DNA from: Prostheceraeus crozeri
Lineage: Eukaryota; Platyhelminthes; Polycladida; Euryleptidae
Reading direction: 5' to 3'
NCBI GenBank assembly: GCA_907163375.1
Contig: CAJQUW010003058.1
Location: 1-64,000, forward strand
Length of the DNA stretch: 64,000 nt
Shown here: piece after piece, positions 1 to 9,795 of the stretch
Layout: each line of letters begins with the position of its first letter
How positions within the stretch are numbered: the first letter of the stretch is position 1
Notes under the pieces: model-generated
Seen by the model: only the letters and a program-made list of their open reading frames with translations
Databases searched by the model: none
Told to the model about the DNA's origin: nothing
Translations under genes and position numbers: made by a program

Positions 1-1810
1 TACTATGAATAAGTATGAACTTATAATAAGTTTCTTAATAGCCTGACAATTCGAGGAAGTTGTTGGCCATTTTGCAGGAGCGATTGCAGCTGTGGATCTC
101 GATGACCAATTTTGTTTATGAGCCTTATGGCATGTTTTTTACGGTAATTTAGATATAATAAATGATCCAGGTCTCAGAGCTATATGTTGCGTTATGGCAC
201 TAACACAGATTGTCTAGGTCAATATCATGGAACATCCATTCAAAAAAGAGATCAGCGATTCCATAGATAATCAAATATCTCGTTGTGTCAGTCGCCTTCA
301 CTTAAAAGTTGATGACTTCTCTATTTGGAAAAACAGGGTCATGATGTTAGTAAAGCACCGCATCTTTCGTTGTAAGAAATTGGGTAGGAAAGATAATGGC
401 AGCAACGTTTGTGTTGATAAGGAGTTGCAAGATCTTCCATAAAAACTTGATAGTCGTTCCTGTCGATAAAGAGTCCAACAACTTTAGTTTCATATGTAAA
501 AAGTTTTCTATCTCAAAATCTGATGGACGAGCTTGGTTGTTGACATAGATTCTTCCACTGCGGTAGGCAATGCAACTTATAAACCTGAGCTTATTTCTGA
601 AAAGGAATGAGTCCTTAATAAAACACGTCAAAGATATGAAATCAAACTTTAATATTAATGTTAGTGACAAGGACCTTAAAATACCAAAACTTTTTGGATT
701 CCAAAATTGCATGAAAATCCTTATAAGTTTAGATTCATTGCCAGGAGCCAGAAATTGTAAACTAAAAAGTTATCGGTGAATATCAACAAAGGTCTGAAGT
801 GATAAGAGAAAATTTCCATAAATACTGTGAGTCAATCAGAAGTAAGTACTGGTTATTCTTTATTTTTGGAGTGTAGCCTCGAACCTCAAGATTTTTTGAG
901 GAATATTTCTAACGTGAACGTCCACTCTATGCAAGTTTTTGACTTCTCATTAACTCTTTATAACAAACTTAGATCAAGGTGCTATCAGAATAATATTTTT
1001 TCAATCCTTGATCTCACATTCAATTCCACTAATCGTAGAATACTTGTGTGAAGGATATGGAGAAGTCGTTTTTCTCCAAAATCAAATATAAGGGGTATTT
1101 TTGTTTTATGACGTGGACTCTTTTAAGAAGGTATTGATTTCTATAGTGTATTGAAGTCTACATTTCTTTTTCCGGTTATGTGTTCAGACAAATTCGAGGG
1201 GTACAAATGGGAGGGGAATTGCAGTCCTTTACTTGCCGACTTTGTTTCTGTTAAATTGCGAATTTGCTTTTATGAAACAATTGGTTAAAAATAAAAAGTT
1301 TGGACTAGCTTAAATTATTGTCAAACACTTCGAGATATATAGACGATATATGCGTAATAAATTACAAGCATTTCAATACCTTAATTCAAAAATTTACCCA
1401 GTGGAGCTTTCTTGCGATAGACAACTGGAGTCAATGATAAAGCCGTTGTTTACCTCGACGTGAGACTCCAATTGTAGTGGACGGTCTTAGAACTCAATAT
1501 ATCATAAAGTGGAAGATTTTGATTTCCTGTTGTTCTGTTGACATTTCCAGACAGTGCAATACCTTATAACATGGGAATTAATGTATTTGCCGGCCAGGTT
1601 TTACGTTATTGTCGCATCTGCTCGCATCTTGAAGATCTAATTAAACGAATTAATATGACACTTTTTGTGATGAGCGGCAGAGGATATTGTAATGTCATAA
1701 AATGAAGGCATGTACTGAGAAAATCCTAACCGGTCATAAATCAATTTTCTAGTCAAGTTTGGTATTTCTCAAGCCAGGCAGCTGACATTGGCAATTTGGT
1801 GCGCATTTTA
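1..1810 (+). pseudogene. Decayed invertebrate reverse transcriptase (RT copy C)
   Basis: Remnant of the same retroelement as the RT at 38.0-39.9 kb, cut by the window start. Matching pieces appear in order but in different frames. First comes a GNLDIINDP-like segment near 145-180. The piece at 227-442 (ISDSIDNQISRCVSRLHLKVDDF) parallels DSITVSIDKHITKMCNKFKLSVSDF of the second copy. A WIPKLHENPYKFRFIA-like motif follows near 695-750, then VQIFDFSLTLYNKL near 935-970. After that come QIRGVQMGG near 1190-1220 and the catalytic RYIDDICVIN near 1330-1360. The C-terminal FGISQARQL near 1760-1790 parallels YGYFSAKQLG. Many stops and frameshifts make it clearly dead. No promoter or 5' end is visible. 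The family is common in marine invertebrates; relation to Penelope-like (possibly Naiad-type) elements is likely but not proven here. Confidence 0.75.
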
Positions 1811-2827
1811 AACAATAAAACTAACACTGTTTGTTTGTTTTCTTAGCATTTAATTTTTAATTTTTTTTATTGGTTATACCATTTCAGTATTTCACACATA
1901 TACTTTAGTTTGTTTTGGTTGTATCCGTCTTTTGCGGTTGTTCTGTTTTTGTTTTTACTATTACTATCAGTATTACTTATTATTACACATATCATTACTG
2001 TATTGATTTTAGAATGCCAGCCGCATATAACCCTCGGGGGGTTTTCTGGGTCCACGTGGACCCATTTTTCCAGATCACTTGCTGTTATTTATTAAGTTTT
2101 CATTATTTATTATTGATATCACTGGACTTTATCTGTATCGATATGTCAATTATAACTGCCAAGTGAAAATGTATTAGCTGTTGTTTAAATAATTGCAATA
2201 CATCGCAAACCTTTTAGTAAATCTATGGGTCCAGCTGGACCCAGTCACACTGATTCGTTTCATCGGTCGTCATAGCGCAGAAATTCAGTCACTGCTATTC
2301 CAAATAACAAAGGCCCGTATTCGTGTGAAACCAGATAAGGATTTCCCGTATCCTTAGCGACGCTATATCTTAGCCTTATCCTGACCGTCATATTCGTGAA
2401 GGCAGCTATCGTCACGCGCTCACGATGTGTAGCATTTTTTCTATTTTTAGCCTTAACGACATGCACTTCAAAGGCTGACAACTGGTCAGATTTTGGAGAC
2501 GTTGAAATCACAGGCGCACTTGCAAACGTTCCATCGATTAGTTTGTCGATCTGCCCAGGCCGATTGGGCCGCCTCAACTCGCTGATACAATGCGAAACAG
2601 TAGATAATGAAGCATCGGAATAGCGGTAGTAGTGCTTATTGGCTGCACGCAGCTGAAACTTCGCTTTGCTTCAAAGCTTTTGCTATCGTCGCTATTGTCG
2701 CACGCAGTGTGCAACTGTGACGAACTAATGAAATCGATTTTGATGTGACGCGTGTGCACTGCCTGCGTTGGTATGGCTATGAGACGCGCAGGCAGGCCGT
2801 TCTGTCATTACACCGCACTGCTGTTTT

Positions 2828-4039
2828 ATGCTACGAGCGAAGATTGCGGAACGCTCACAACGGAGCTCAAAAGTTGAAGCTTTGAGATTATTGAGGGGCG
2901 CGCAGGAAGACGTTCCAGAAGCTTCTTCATCTGCGAATGACACGGAGGACTCCAGTGAATCATCTAGTCCCGGGAGTAGCGTGAAGTTGTGCAGGGAACG
3001 AGGTAGTTACATAAAACTTTCACATAGCATAGTACACCTCTAACCTACTGCAAAACTTCGCGTCTGGCCGGATCAGATCATTTGCTTTTCAGAAATAGAG
3101 AGGATAACCACAATCCTATGTATTTCCAGTGGTTAAAATTGTGGACATTTAAGTTGTTGACTCCATTTTTTCGAATTTTTGCTCATAAAAGTTACACAAA
3201 TTGGGTATTTTGTTGAATGGTTATTATAGAAATCATCTACAGATCATGATCTTTCAAATGAGCTATCATTCAGTGACAGAGGATGAAGTAAAGTGTACAA
3301 ACAGACACTTTTCGTTAAAGTATATCAACAATTTTCCTGAAATTTCTATGTTAAAATTTGCAGTTACACCAACGAAAAGTGTCTGTTTGTACACTTTACT
3401 TCATCCTCTGTCACTGAATGATAGCTCATTTGAAAGATCATGATCTGTAGATGATTTCTATAATAACCAGTTCAACAAAATACCAATTTGTGTAACTTTT
3501 ATGAGCAAAAATTCGAAAAAATGGAGTCAACACCTTAAATGTCACAATTTTACCATTGGAAATACATAGGATTGTGTTATCCTCTCTATTTCTGAAAAGC
3601 AAATGATCTGATCCGGCAGACGCGAAGTTTTGCAGTAGGTTAGAGGTGTACTATGCTATGTAAAAGTTTTATGTACTACCTCGTTCCCTGCACAACTTCG
3701 CGCTAGCTCCCGGACTAATCTGGTTCATCTGATATCGATGAAAGTGACAATATTTCACCTTCTGATGACGACGTATCCATTAACCAAGCAATCGACAATC
3801 AAGTGAATATTTCATCCGCTGATGGAGAGCAATGGACTTCTCTCCTACCTCAAGAACAGAGACGTGGCAGGGAGCGAAGAGAGAATCTGCTTAGACCAGC
3901 ACCAGGTCTTACAAGTTACTCTCTGCGGCATATTCGCGCGCCAAATACTATTATAAATAGCTGGGAAATTTTGTTTGATCACGATATGATGGAGACAATA
4001 CTAAGAGACAAATCGGCGAGGGAGATCTATCAAAGGTGA
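2828..4039 (+). pseudogene. piggyBac transposase, N-terminal part (split by MITE)
   Basis: N-terminal region of the transposase. From the ATG at 2828 an acidic, serine-rich leader is read (VPEASSSANDTEDSSESS) up to the foldback insertion at 2967. The same type of sequence resumes after it at about 3719 (SGSSDIDESDNISPSDDDV), then RRGRERRENLLRPAPGLTSY, and continues to 4039. Acidic N-termini of this sort are usual in piggyBac transposases. The piece ends in EIYQR followed by a stop; a shift of one frame near 4036 leads into the catalytic part at 4059. Removing the MITE plus one TA does not by itself restore the frame across 2966/3718, so at least one further indel has occurred. Confidence 0.8.
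2967..3715. mobile_element. Foldback MITE inside the piggyBac gene
   Basis: Long inverted repeat: left arm 2967-3316, right arm 3371-3715, with a 54-bp centre. Arms are nearly identical with scattered differences. TA dinucleotides flank it (2965-2966 and 3716-3717), consistent with a Tc1/mariner-mobilised MITE. Termini read GTCCCGGGAG on the left and, inverted, GTCCGGGAGC on the right. No coding capacity. It interrupts the acidic N-terminal exon of the piggyBac transposase and is therefore younger than that insertion. Confidence 0.85.
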
Positions 4040-4058
4040 AGCATGGACGGACGCTTCG

Positions 4059-5147
4059 ATGGAAGAAATGTTAGCCTTCATTGGCCTGTTATATCTACGC
4101 GGCGTGTATCGTTCTCACATGGAGAGTACTGAAGAGCTGTGGTCGAAAGAACACGGAAGGCCCATCTTCAAAATAACAATGAGCCATTCAAGATTCAAAG
4201 AGTTACGTATCATGCTTCGTTTTGACAATCCTGAAACAAGGGCTGCTCGACAACTGCGAGACAAATTAGCAGCGGTTCGTCTTCTTTTGGATGGTTTCAC
4301 GAACAACTGTCAAAAATCGTATGTGCCTGGTGCATTTCTTACCGTTGATGAGGAACTATATCCTTTCAGAGGTCGCTGTGCATATAAGCAATATATGCCA
4401 AGCAAACCATCAAGGTATGGACTTAAGTTCTGGCTGTTGTGCGATGCCAACAATTATTTTTGTTACAATCTACAAATGTACACAGGCAAAGAAGACAATC
4501 CCAGTCATCACGGACTTGGAGAACGTGTTGTCATGGATTTGACCAGCTCTCTAGAAAATTCTGGAAGACACATAACAACTGACAATTTCTTTACTTCTTT
4601 GAAGCTCGCACGCTCTCTCCGCTCAAAAGGCATGACTTTGTTAGGAACTCTGAGGAAAAACAGACGAGAAGTTCCTCCGCAGATGAAGAATCTACAGGGC
4701 CGTGCTGTTTACTCTTCAGATTTCCGATTCAACCTCGAAGATCAAACATGCCTCCTCAGTTACAAATGCAAGAAAAATGATTGTGTCCTTCTTTTGAGCA
4801 CCTTCCATCAAGAGCCAGTTGTTGATCAACAGACTGACCGAAAGGTTCCAGAAATGATAAAAGACTACAATGCAACCAAAGGAGGTGTAGATAAAGCTGA
4901 CCAAATGGTGGCGACATATACGGTGAAATACATCAGCCGAAGATGGCACACAATCGTGTTTTGCAACCTCTTGGATTTGTGTGGGATAAATGCATATGTG
5001 TTGAATTGCGAAATTGATCCTCATTGGGGAAGAGACAAGCCTCACAAAAGAAGACAATTTCTGCGATGCTTAGGAGAGGAGCTGGTCAAGCCATTTTTGG
5101 AGTCAAGACGTGCCACGGCCAATCATCGAAGCAAAGGTGGATGTTGA
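4059..5147 (+). pseudogene. piggyBac transposase catalytic core (DDE_Tnp_1_7)
   Basis: A 362-codon open stretch carrying the catalytic core of a piggyBac (DDE_Tnp_1_7) transposase, which cuts and joins the element's ends by hairpin chemistry. LAFIGLLYLRGVYRS near its start is the family hallmark. The acidic catalytic residues are visible: D in LTVDEELYPFRGR (about residue 95), D in HITTDNFFTS (about 173) and D in KGGVDKADQM (about 277), followed by the RRWHTIVFCNLLDL helix. The first M is unlikely to be the true start: the sequence is continuous in kind with the upstream frame, and one frameshift near 4036 separates them. The frame ends in GGC-stop at 5147, while the cysteine-rich tail continues in another frame. 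Likely inactive without repair, but the core itself has no internal stop. Confidence 0.88.
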
Positions 5148-5295
5148 GAGAGCAACACGAAAAAAAGACAGATGTCAACTCTGCGGGTGGAAGAAAGATC
5201 GGAAAACGAGAAAAACCTGTGCTCGGTGTGGGAATCACTGTTGTGATGAACATTCGAACTCTGTGACTCGTACTTTCTGTACTAATTGTGCTTGA
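5110..5295 (+). pseudogene. piggyBac transposase C-terminal cysteine-rich domain
   Basis: Frame-shifted tail of the transposase. From about 5148 it reads RATRKKDRCQLCGWKKDRKT, then a run of cysteine pairs (CARCGNHCCDEH, FCTNC) and a stop at 5295. PiggyBac transposases end in a zinc-binding cysteine-rich domain that recognises the terminal repeats, and the spacing here (C-x2-C, C-x2-C, CC, H, C-x2-C) fits. It overlaps the end of the core frame by about 38 bp, showing a single indel near 5110-5150. Confidence 0.75.
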
Positions 5296-5390
5296 TTGTG
5301 AAAATAAATCTTCTGGGTCCACGTGGGCCCAGATTTTCACGAAATGGAATAGCGAATTTTAAACCTCCCGAGGGATAAGTTTATGCGGGG

Positions 5391-5460
5391 CCCCGCCCGC
5401 CTGGGCTTGAGCGTTCAGGTAGAGGGGCCGAAACGCGACCAGGCGGGTACCTGCTGACGA
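5391..5460 (+). ncRNA. Conserved hairpin segment, copy A
   Basis: A 9-bp perfect outer stem, CCCGCCTGG (5396-5404) with CCAGGCGGG (5439-5447). It encloses a core that is nearly identical to the hairpin at the end of RT copy B (39861-39935): TTGAGCGTTCAGG, a short variable part, then GGCCGAAACGCGA. Inside, GCGTT pairs with AACGC and GG with CC. The sequence CCTGCTGACGAC follows immediately and is also shared (CCTGCTGATGAC in copy B). The outer stems differ in sequence yet both pair. Function is unknown; a retroelement-borne RNA motif is the simplest reading. Confidence 0.6.
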
Positions 5461-6202
5461 CTGGCTATTGTTTTATTTGTTTTAACGTTGTTTTTTTATC
5501 GCTTACTGCCGAATGGACTGTGTCCGTTACTGGTCTCCATAGGGTTGACATGGTGATTACTAAGTGTCTATTTATATATAAGTTCCTAATCAATCGAGCC
5601 TGAAACTTTGACCAAGGAGATCACTTGTTAAGCGGCCTTGTACGATCTCGTACACTTAAGGGTGAAGTCCAGCCCGTATAGCGCTATGTTATGGACCCCC
5701 GGGAAGGTCCGCCCGGCACGCAATCAGATCCGTCAAGTCTTTGTGCTTAAAGACCTTCATGCATTCATGCATTTGTCGAGGATCACAAGTCAAAGGACCA
5801 TTAGGGGTAAGGTCCAGCCCCGCTTTAGAAGCGCTGATTGAAAAATGGAATAGTGGGAAGGTCCTCCACACCGATCTCGTCAAGTTTGGCTCTAAAATAT
5901 ATAGTCCTAGGATAGTCAAAAGTTTGACACGCCTTGAACGTTTAATGTCTGCCGGTGGGAACGCACCACCTGTCCTCTTAAGGACAAACCTTAAGTCTTA
6001 TTAACTATAAGTTTATTAAAATTATGAAACATTTAGACGTCGTTATGGGAATGTCCCAGCTTCAATTAAGTATAAATATCTAATGAAAGCTATTTTAGTT
6101 TCACACAAATAGGGCCTGTAGACTTAGAAGCCTATATTAGCGTGCACGGCCTTAGCAATAGACGACTAGACTATATAAAAGCATATCTTATTTATTGTAG
6201 AG
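5461..6202. other. Intervening region with an unassigned small ORF
   Basis: Between the hairpin and the pogo-like transposase. A plus-strand frame at 5741-6004 ends in SKIYSPRIVKSLTRLERLMS followed by an AGGNAPPVLL-like stretch and a stop. It looks more protein-like than its surroundings but matches no family I recognise. Two imperfect copies of a GGTCCAGCCC-containing segment lie near 5668 and 5812. It may be part of a retroelement or of the left side of the pogo-like element, whose left terminus I could not find. Confidence 0.3.
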
Positions 6203-7709
6203 ATGGTGCGAAATTACCAAAAAAAAACAACTAGTCAAGGCATTGATCCGGACTTGATACGTTCTGCATGCATTGATGTTGATAGTAGAACAATGTCATT
6301 GAGGAAAGCTTCTTCTTTCTATAACATCCCATTCACTACTTTAAGAAGGTATCACAAAAAGCTTGCGAAAAACCCTGGTTGTCTTGGTAGCTTTAGACCA
6401 GTCTTTACACCTGAACAAGAAAATGATCTCAAGTCTCATATTTTTAAGATGCAAGAGTGTTTCAACGGATTGACTAAAGATGATATCCAAACGCTGGCAT
6501 TTGGTGTTGCTGAGTCGTTAGGTATTGATAATACATTCAATAAGAAGACTAAACGTGCGGACTTAGACTGGCTGATAGGGTTCTTGAGACGAAATCTGGA
6601 AGTAAGCGTTCGTCAGCCTGAGTCGACCAGTCTAGGTCGGGCTGCTGGATTTAGCAAACACCAGGTTGATCTTTTCTATCAGCTTTTGCATGAGAAGCTG
6701 TTACTCCATAAGTACACTGCTTCCCAGGTTTGGAATGCGGACGAAAGTGGCATTTCTGTTGTTCACAAGCCAAATTCTTGCCATAAAAGGTCAGAAGCAA
6801 GTAGGAAAGATAACAAGCGCCGAGAGAGGTCAGAACGTGACTGTTTTATGTTGCATGAATGCCGCAGACAGATTTGTTCCCCCCATGATAATCTTCCCTC
6901 GCAAGCGCATGTGAGAGGCACTTGCGAAAGGTGCCCCACCTGACAGTCTAGTTACAAACAGTGATAATGGGTGGATGACCCAGGAACTTTTCTTGAAGTG
7001 GTTTGAGCACTTCATCAAAATGACGAACCCTTCCAAAAGAAACAGGCAACTTCTGATTCTTGATGGGCACATCAGTCATAGGTCCATGGAGCTTATAGAG
7101 AAAGCTAAGGCAAATTACGTTGACATCTTGATCTTACCCCCGCATACCACACACAGTCTTCAGCCTCTGGATCGTGTCTTTTTCGGACCACTGAAGAACA
7201 GGTAAGCTTACAACAAATTTTCTGACCAGTACATGATGCAAAATCGGGGAAAAGGATAACTTTCTATGACATTTCGGAGTTGTTCGCAAAGGCCTGCATT
7301 GCCGCTGCGACGATGTCAAAGTGTATCAAAGGCTTCGAATCCACTGGGATATTTCCTTACAACGCAGATCTCTTTGCTGACTCAGACTTCTCCCCCTCCA
7401 ATGTCGTCCTTTCCACTCCAACTATCAACGTTAAATCAAAAGAAAATCAAAGCGAACAAGAAAAGTCAGATCAAAGCAACGTCATTCCTGATGATATGAC
7501 TTACGTGGAAGGACCCAGCTCCAGATCGTTAGCTGTCACTTCTGATGATAGGCCTACTAAGCCTGACATCGTCCATTCCACATCAACATGCAATGCATTC
7601 ACGGAAACTGTTCTGGAAAAGTCTCCGCTGCCTCAAAGGACATGTGATTCAAGTCACAAAAGAAAGCGAAAGGTTCAACGGGCGCAAGTGATTACGGATA
7701 TCACTAACG

Positions 7710-7799
7710 GTAAAATAATAACAACATTGTTCATCCATGTCATCCTTTTGCCTACATGCAGGCCTATCGGTACTCTAAGTCGCTTATCTATCTTTTCAG
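7710..7799 (+). other. Probable intron 1 of the pogo-like transposase
   Basis: Donor GGTAAAA (GT at 7710-7711) and acceptor TATCTTTTCAG ending 7799. It joins phase 1 exon ends: the G at 7709 with AT at 7800-7801 makes GAT, giving DQCPADAG. A 90-nt intron with a good polypyrimidine tract is plausible. Confidence 0.6.
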
Positions 7800-7847
7800 A
7801 TCAATGTCCGGCAGATGCTGGAGTGAATCAGACTCGCATGGAGAAAG

Positions 7848-7968
7848 GTAAGTCACTTGAATGAAAATGAAATCACTTTATTGATTGATGCCATGTTTTG
7901 TACCAATCGATACAGAGGCCCACCGGTAAGCTCACGGTACTTTAAAAATGATGTTTTCTTTTTCATAG
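7848..7968 (+). other. Probable intron 2 of the pogo-like transposase
   Basis: Consensus donor AAAG|GTAAGT (GT at 7848-7849) and acceptor TTTCTTTTTCATAG ending 7968. Splicing gives GAC and DQCPTVAG, again phase 1. The 48-nt exon between the two introns (7800-7847) is therefore symmetrical and can be skipped without changing frame. Confidence 0.6.
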
Positions 7969-8277
7969 ACCAATGCCCGACCGTTGCTGGAGGAGAGGAG
8001 GTTCGCTTGAAGAGGGGAATGAAACGACAGAAGCGTGCTGTCCAGAAGAATGCGGAGGAGACGATGCCACAGGAGGATTGTCTGTGCTTGTACTGCGACG
8101 AACCGTGGTCCGAATCGCGGGATCGAGAAGTGTGGATTCAGTGCAAGAAGTGTGAGCAGTGGGCTCACATGCTGTGCACAGGATACGAGAACACGAATGA
8201 GTACTTTGTCTGTGACTTCTGCTGATATGATTGAGATATTTTACTCGGAAAAGCTTATCTTTTTAGATCAACTTATC

Positions 8278-8314
8278 TGATCCACTTTGCCCCGGGGTGG
8301 TGGGGCATAGTGGA
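8278..8314. repeat. Inverted repeat next to the transposase stop
   Basis: GATCCACTTTGCCCC and GGGGCATAGTGGATC form an imperfect hairpin just after the PHD finger stop codon. A related sequence, GATCCGCTATGCCCCGAG at about 8479-8496, is the likely right terminal repeat of the pogo-like element, with CCCCTA at about 8499-8504 as its end. The equivalent left terminus was not found upstream of 6203. Confidence 0.5.
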
Positions 8315-8504
8315 TCAATTTGTAATTTTACATTTTTGTCTGTGGATGATAAATATATTTGATATCTCTGCCGATCAACACTTTTTTATGAATCTGTGGT
8401 CTCTGGGCATTGTTTTAGACCTAAATATGTTACTTCAATATGACTAGTTTGGTTGGTAGATGGGCTTAAACCTTAGGTGATCCGCTATGCCCCGAGTTCC
8501 CCTA

Positions 8505-9736
8505 TTTATAAAGCATGACTTCATTCTAATACATCCCGACCGTGCACTGTAGTTATCTAATTTATATTTTTGACCTATTCTAAAAGGGGATTATCATGTC
8601 TTCATAATAGCGAGCCTCCCGAATTCGAACATTGCAATGCATTTCTTCGCCGCGCGCTACGTTTATCAGTCAGTTCACGGATTCCTCATGCGGTGTGTGG
8701 GTGTGAATCAGCTCGTCGAACATCTGACGGTGCAGTTTTCTCTATTCATTGAAGATAGTATACACGTTGCCATCCTTTGTTGAAGATTATCACCGCGGAT
8801 ATATGAGTATCTAAATGGAGTTTATATGGTGCGTCAACAATATTAAGACTTGTGAGTAGCAAATAAATCGTACTCGTAAATCAGGTGAATAAACCGCATC
8901 AATAGGTAACTTGTATAGTAACAGATTCCAAGCCAACCATTCTAATTGTCCTGAAGTTAGAAAATAAAACATGTAGGCTTGATTAAAGAATTAATCGCGT
9001 GATTCATCAGGATCGTTGATAGGAGATGGAAAGTTCGATCCTTGATATTGAAGCATATTTCCTAAAAACAGGAGTGGTGAATAAACATGAATGTCCTCTA
9101 TCTTAAAAAATCCAATTCGCTGATTGATGCTTTTCGATAATGTAGTTTGTGAGCAAGCCGCGTCTGTATAGTTTTGTCAGGCCTACGTGTAATATAGTAT
9201 AATTAGGCAGTGGGTTGTTTAATTAGGCCTATTGTACTTGAAAAAGAGTTAAGGAAATTAAAGCATTCTTATAAGCAAACAAAAAAATTAAAAGGAGAAA
9301 ATTATGTTTCAGTTAATAGTCTCACGGGAGGTTGGCCATTGGTTGAAAAAAAAACAGAATTTCACTCCCAATTTACGACCTTACATGTTGAATAAAACTT
9401 CCTGAAATGACACCTGACGTTTCATCGTCTGCCGACTGTGACAAGTAATTTTTTGCGATTCTCTGCAACTGCTTCCGAATGATTCGTTTTTTTCAGTATT
9501 GAGTATGTATTTCTGCTGCTAATCCTTGAAGCATTTCGCTGTAGACTGATATGTATAATGTTTAAATATGTTGTAAGGAACTTGTCACTGCATCCATATG
9601 TTTTGATTTTACCAGCATTGGGTTATTCCCGTGATCAAGTCAGCATGCAGGACGTCGGGTGTCGTTACAAGAAGCTTTCTTTAAAATATAAGGTCGTGAA
9701 TTGGGATTGAAATTTTTTTTCTGATATTTAGGCCTA
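8505..9736. other. No gene seen
   Basis: AT-rich DNA. Small open stretches at 8570-8752 and 9210-9395 show no family motif. Nothing else was identified. Confidence 0.6.
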
Positions 9737-9795
9737 CACTAGGTGACATGTCACACTCAATCACGCGTAATTCACGCGTGAGATGTCACCTAGTG
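9737..9795. mobile_element. CACTAGGTGACAT MITE, short derivative (copy 1)
   Basis: 59-bp remnant made almost only of the terminal repeats: CACTAGGTGACATGTCAC at the left and ATGTCACCTAGTG at the right, with the ACGCGTAATTCACGCGT subterminal motif between them. Left flank TA, right flank TG. It belongs to the same family as the 475-bp copies at 19348 and 26383. Confidence 0.8.

Larger units (their letters stand above)
2031..5374 (+). mobile_element. piggyBac-superfamily DNA transposon, interrupted
   Basis: A 3344-bp element. The left end reads CCCTCGGGGGGTTT from 2031 and the right end is its near-exact inverse AAACCTCCCGAGGG ending at 5374. Both are flanked by ATAA (2027-2030 and 5375-5378), which takes the place of the usual TTAA target duplication. 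Subterminal palindromes characteristic of such elements lie at both ends: GGTCCACGTGGACC near 2050, TGGGTCCAGCTGGACCCA near 2228 and GGGTCCACGTGGGCCC near 5314. The interior encodes a broken piggyBac-type transposase (2828-5295) split by a foldback MITE (2967-3715). The stretch 2066-2820 holds no recognisable coding sequence and presumably contains the element's promoter and leader. Confidence 0.85.
6203..8225 (+). pseudogene. pogo/Jerky-type (DDE_1) transposase with C-terminal PHD finger
   Basis: Transposase of the pogo/Tigger/Jerky group. From the ATG at 6203: a Psq-type helix-turn-helix (MSLRKASSFYNIPFTTLRRY), a second DNA-binding part ending near 6690, then DDE_1. First catalytic D lies in [10 protein letters not shown] (6730-6760). 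After a frameshift near 6775 come [14 protein letters not shown] and a TGA stop at 6912, probably from an arginine codon. The second D is in LILDGHISH (near 7050) and the third in HTTHSLQPLDRVFFGPLK (7145-7200). A further stop follows at 7202, with a frameshift near 7250. FYDISELFAKAC then leads to a basic linker. The tail contains two small introns and ends with a zinc finger: C-x2-C (CLYC), IQCKKC, WAHMLC, CDFC, stop at 8225. A C-terminal PHD-like finger is common in marine invertebrate members of this family. Broken at four or more sites, hence inactive. Confidence 0.85.

Noticed and set aside
2260..2760. Overlapping small frames on both strands upstream of the piggyBac gene
   Set aside because: No motif; they lie in the presumed leader region of the transposon.
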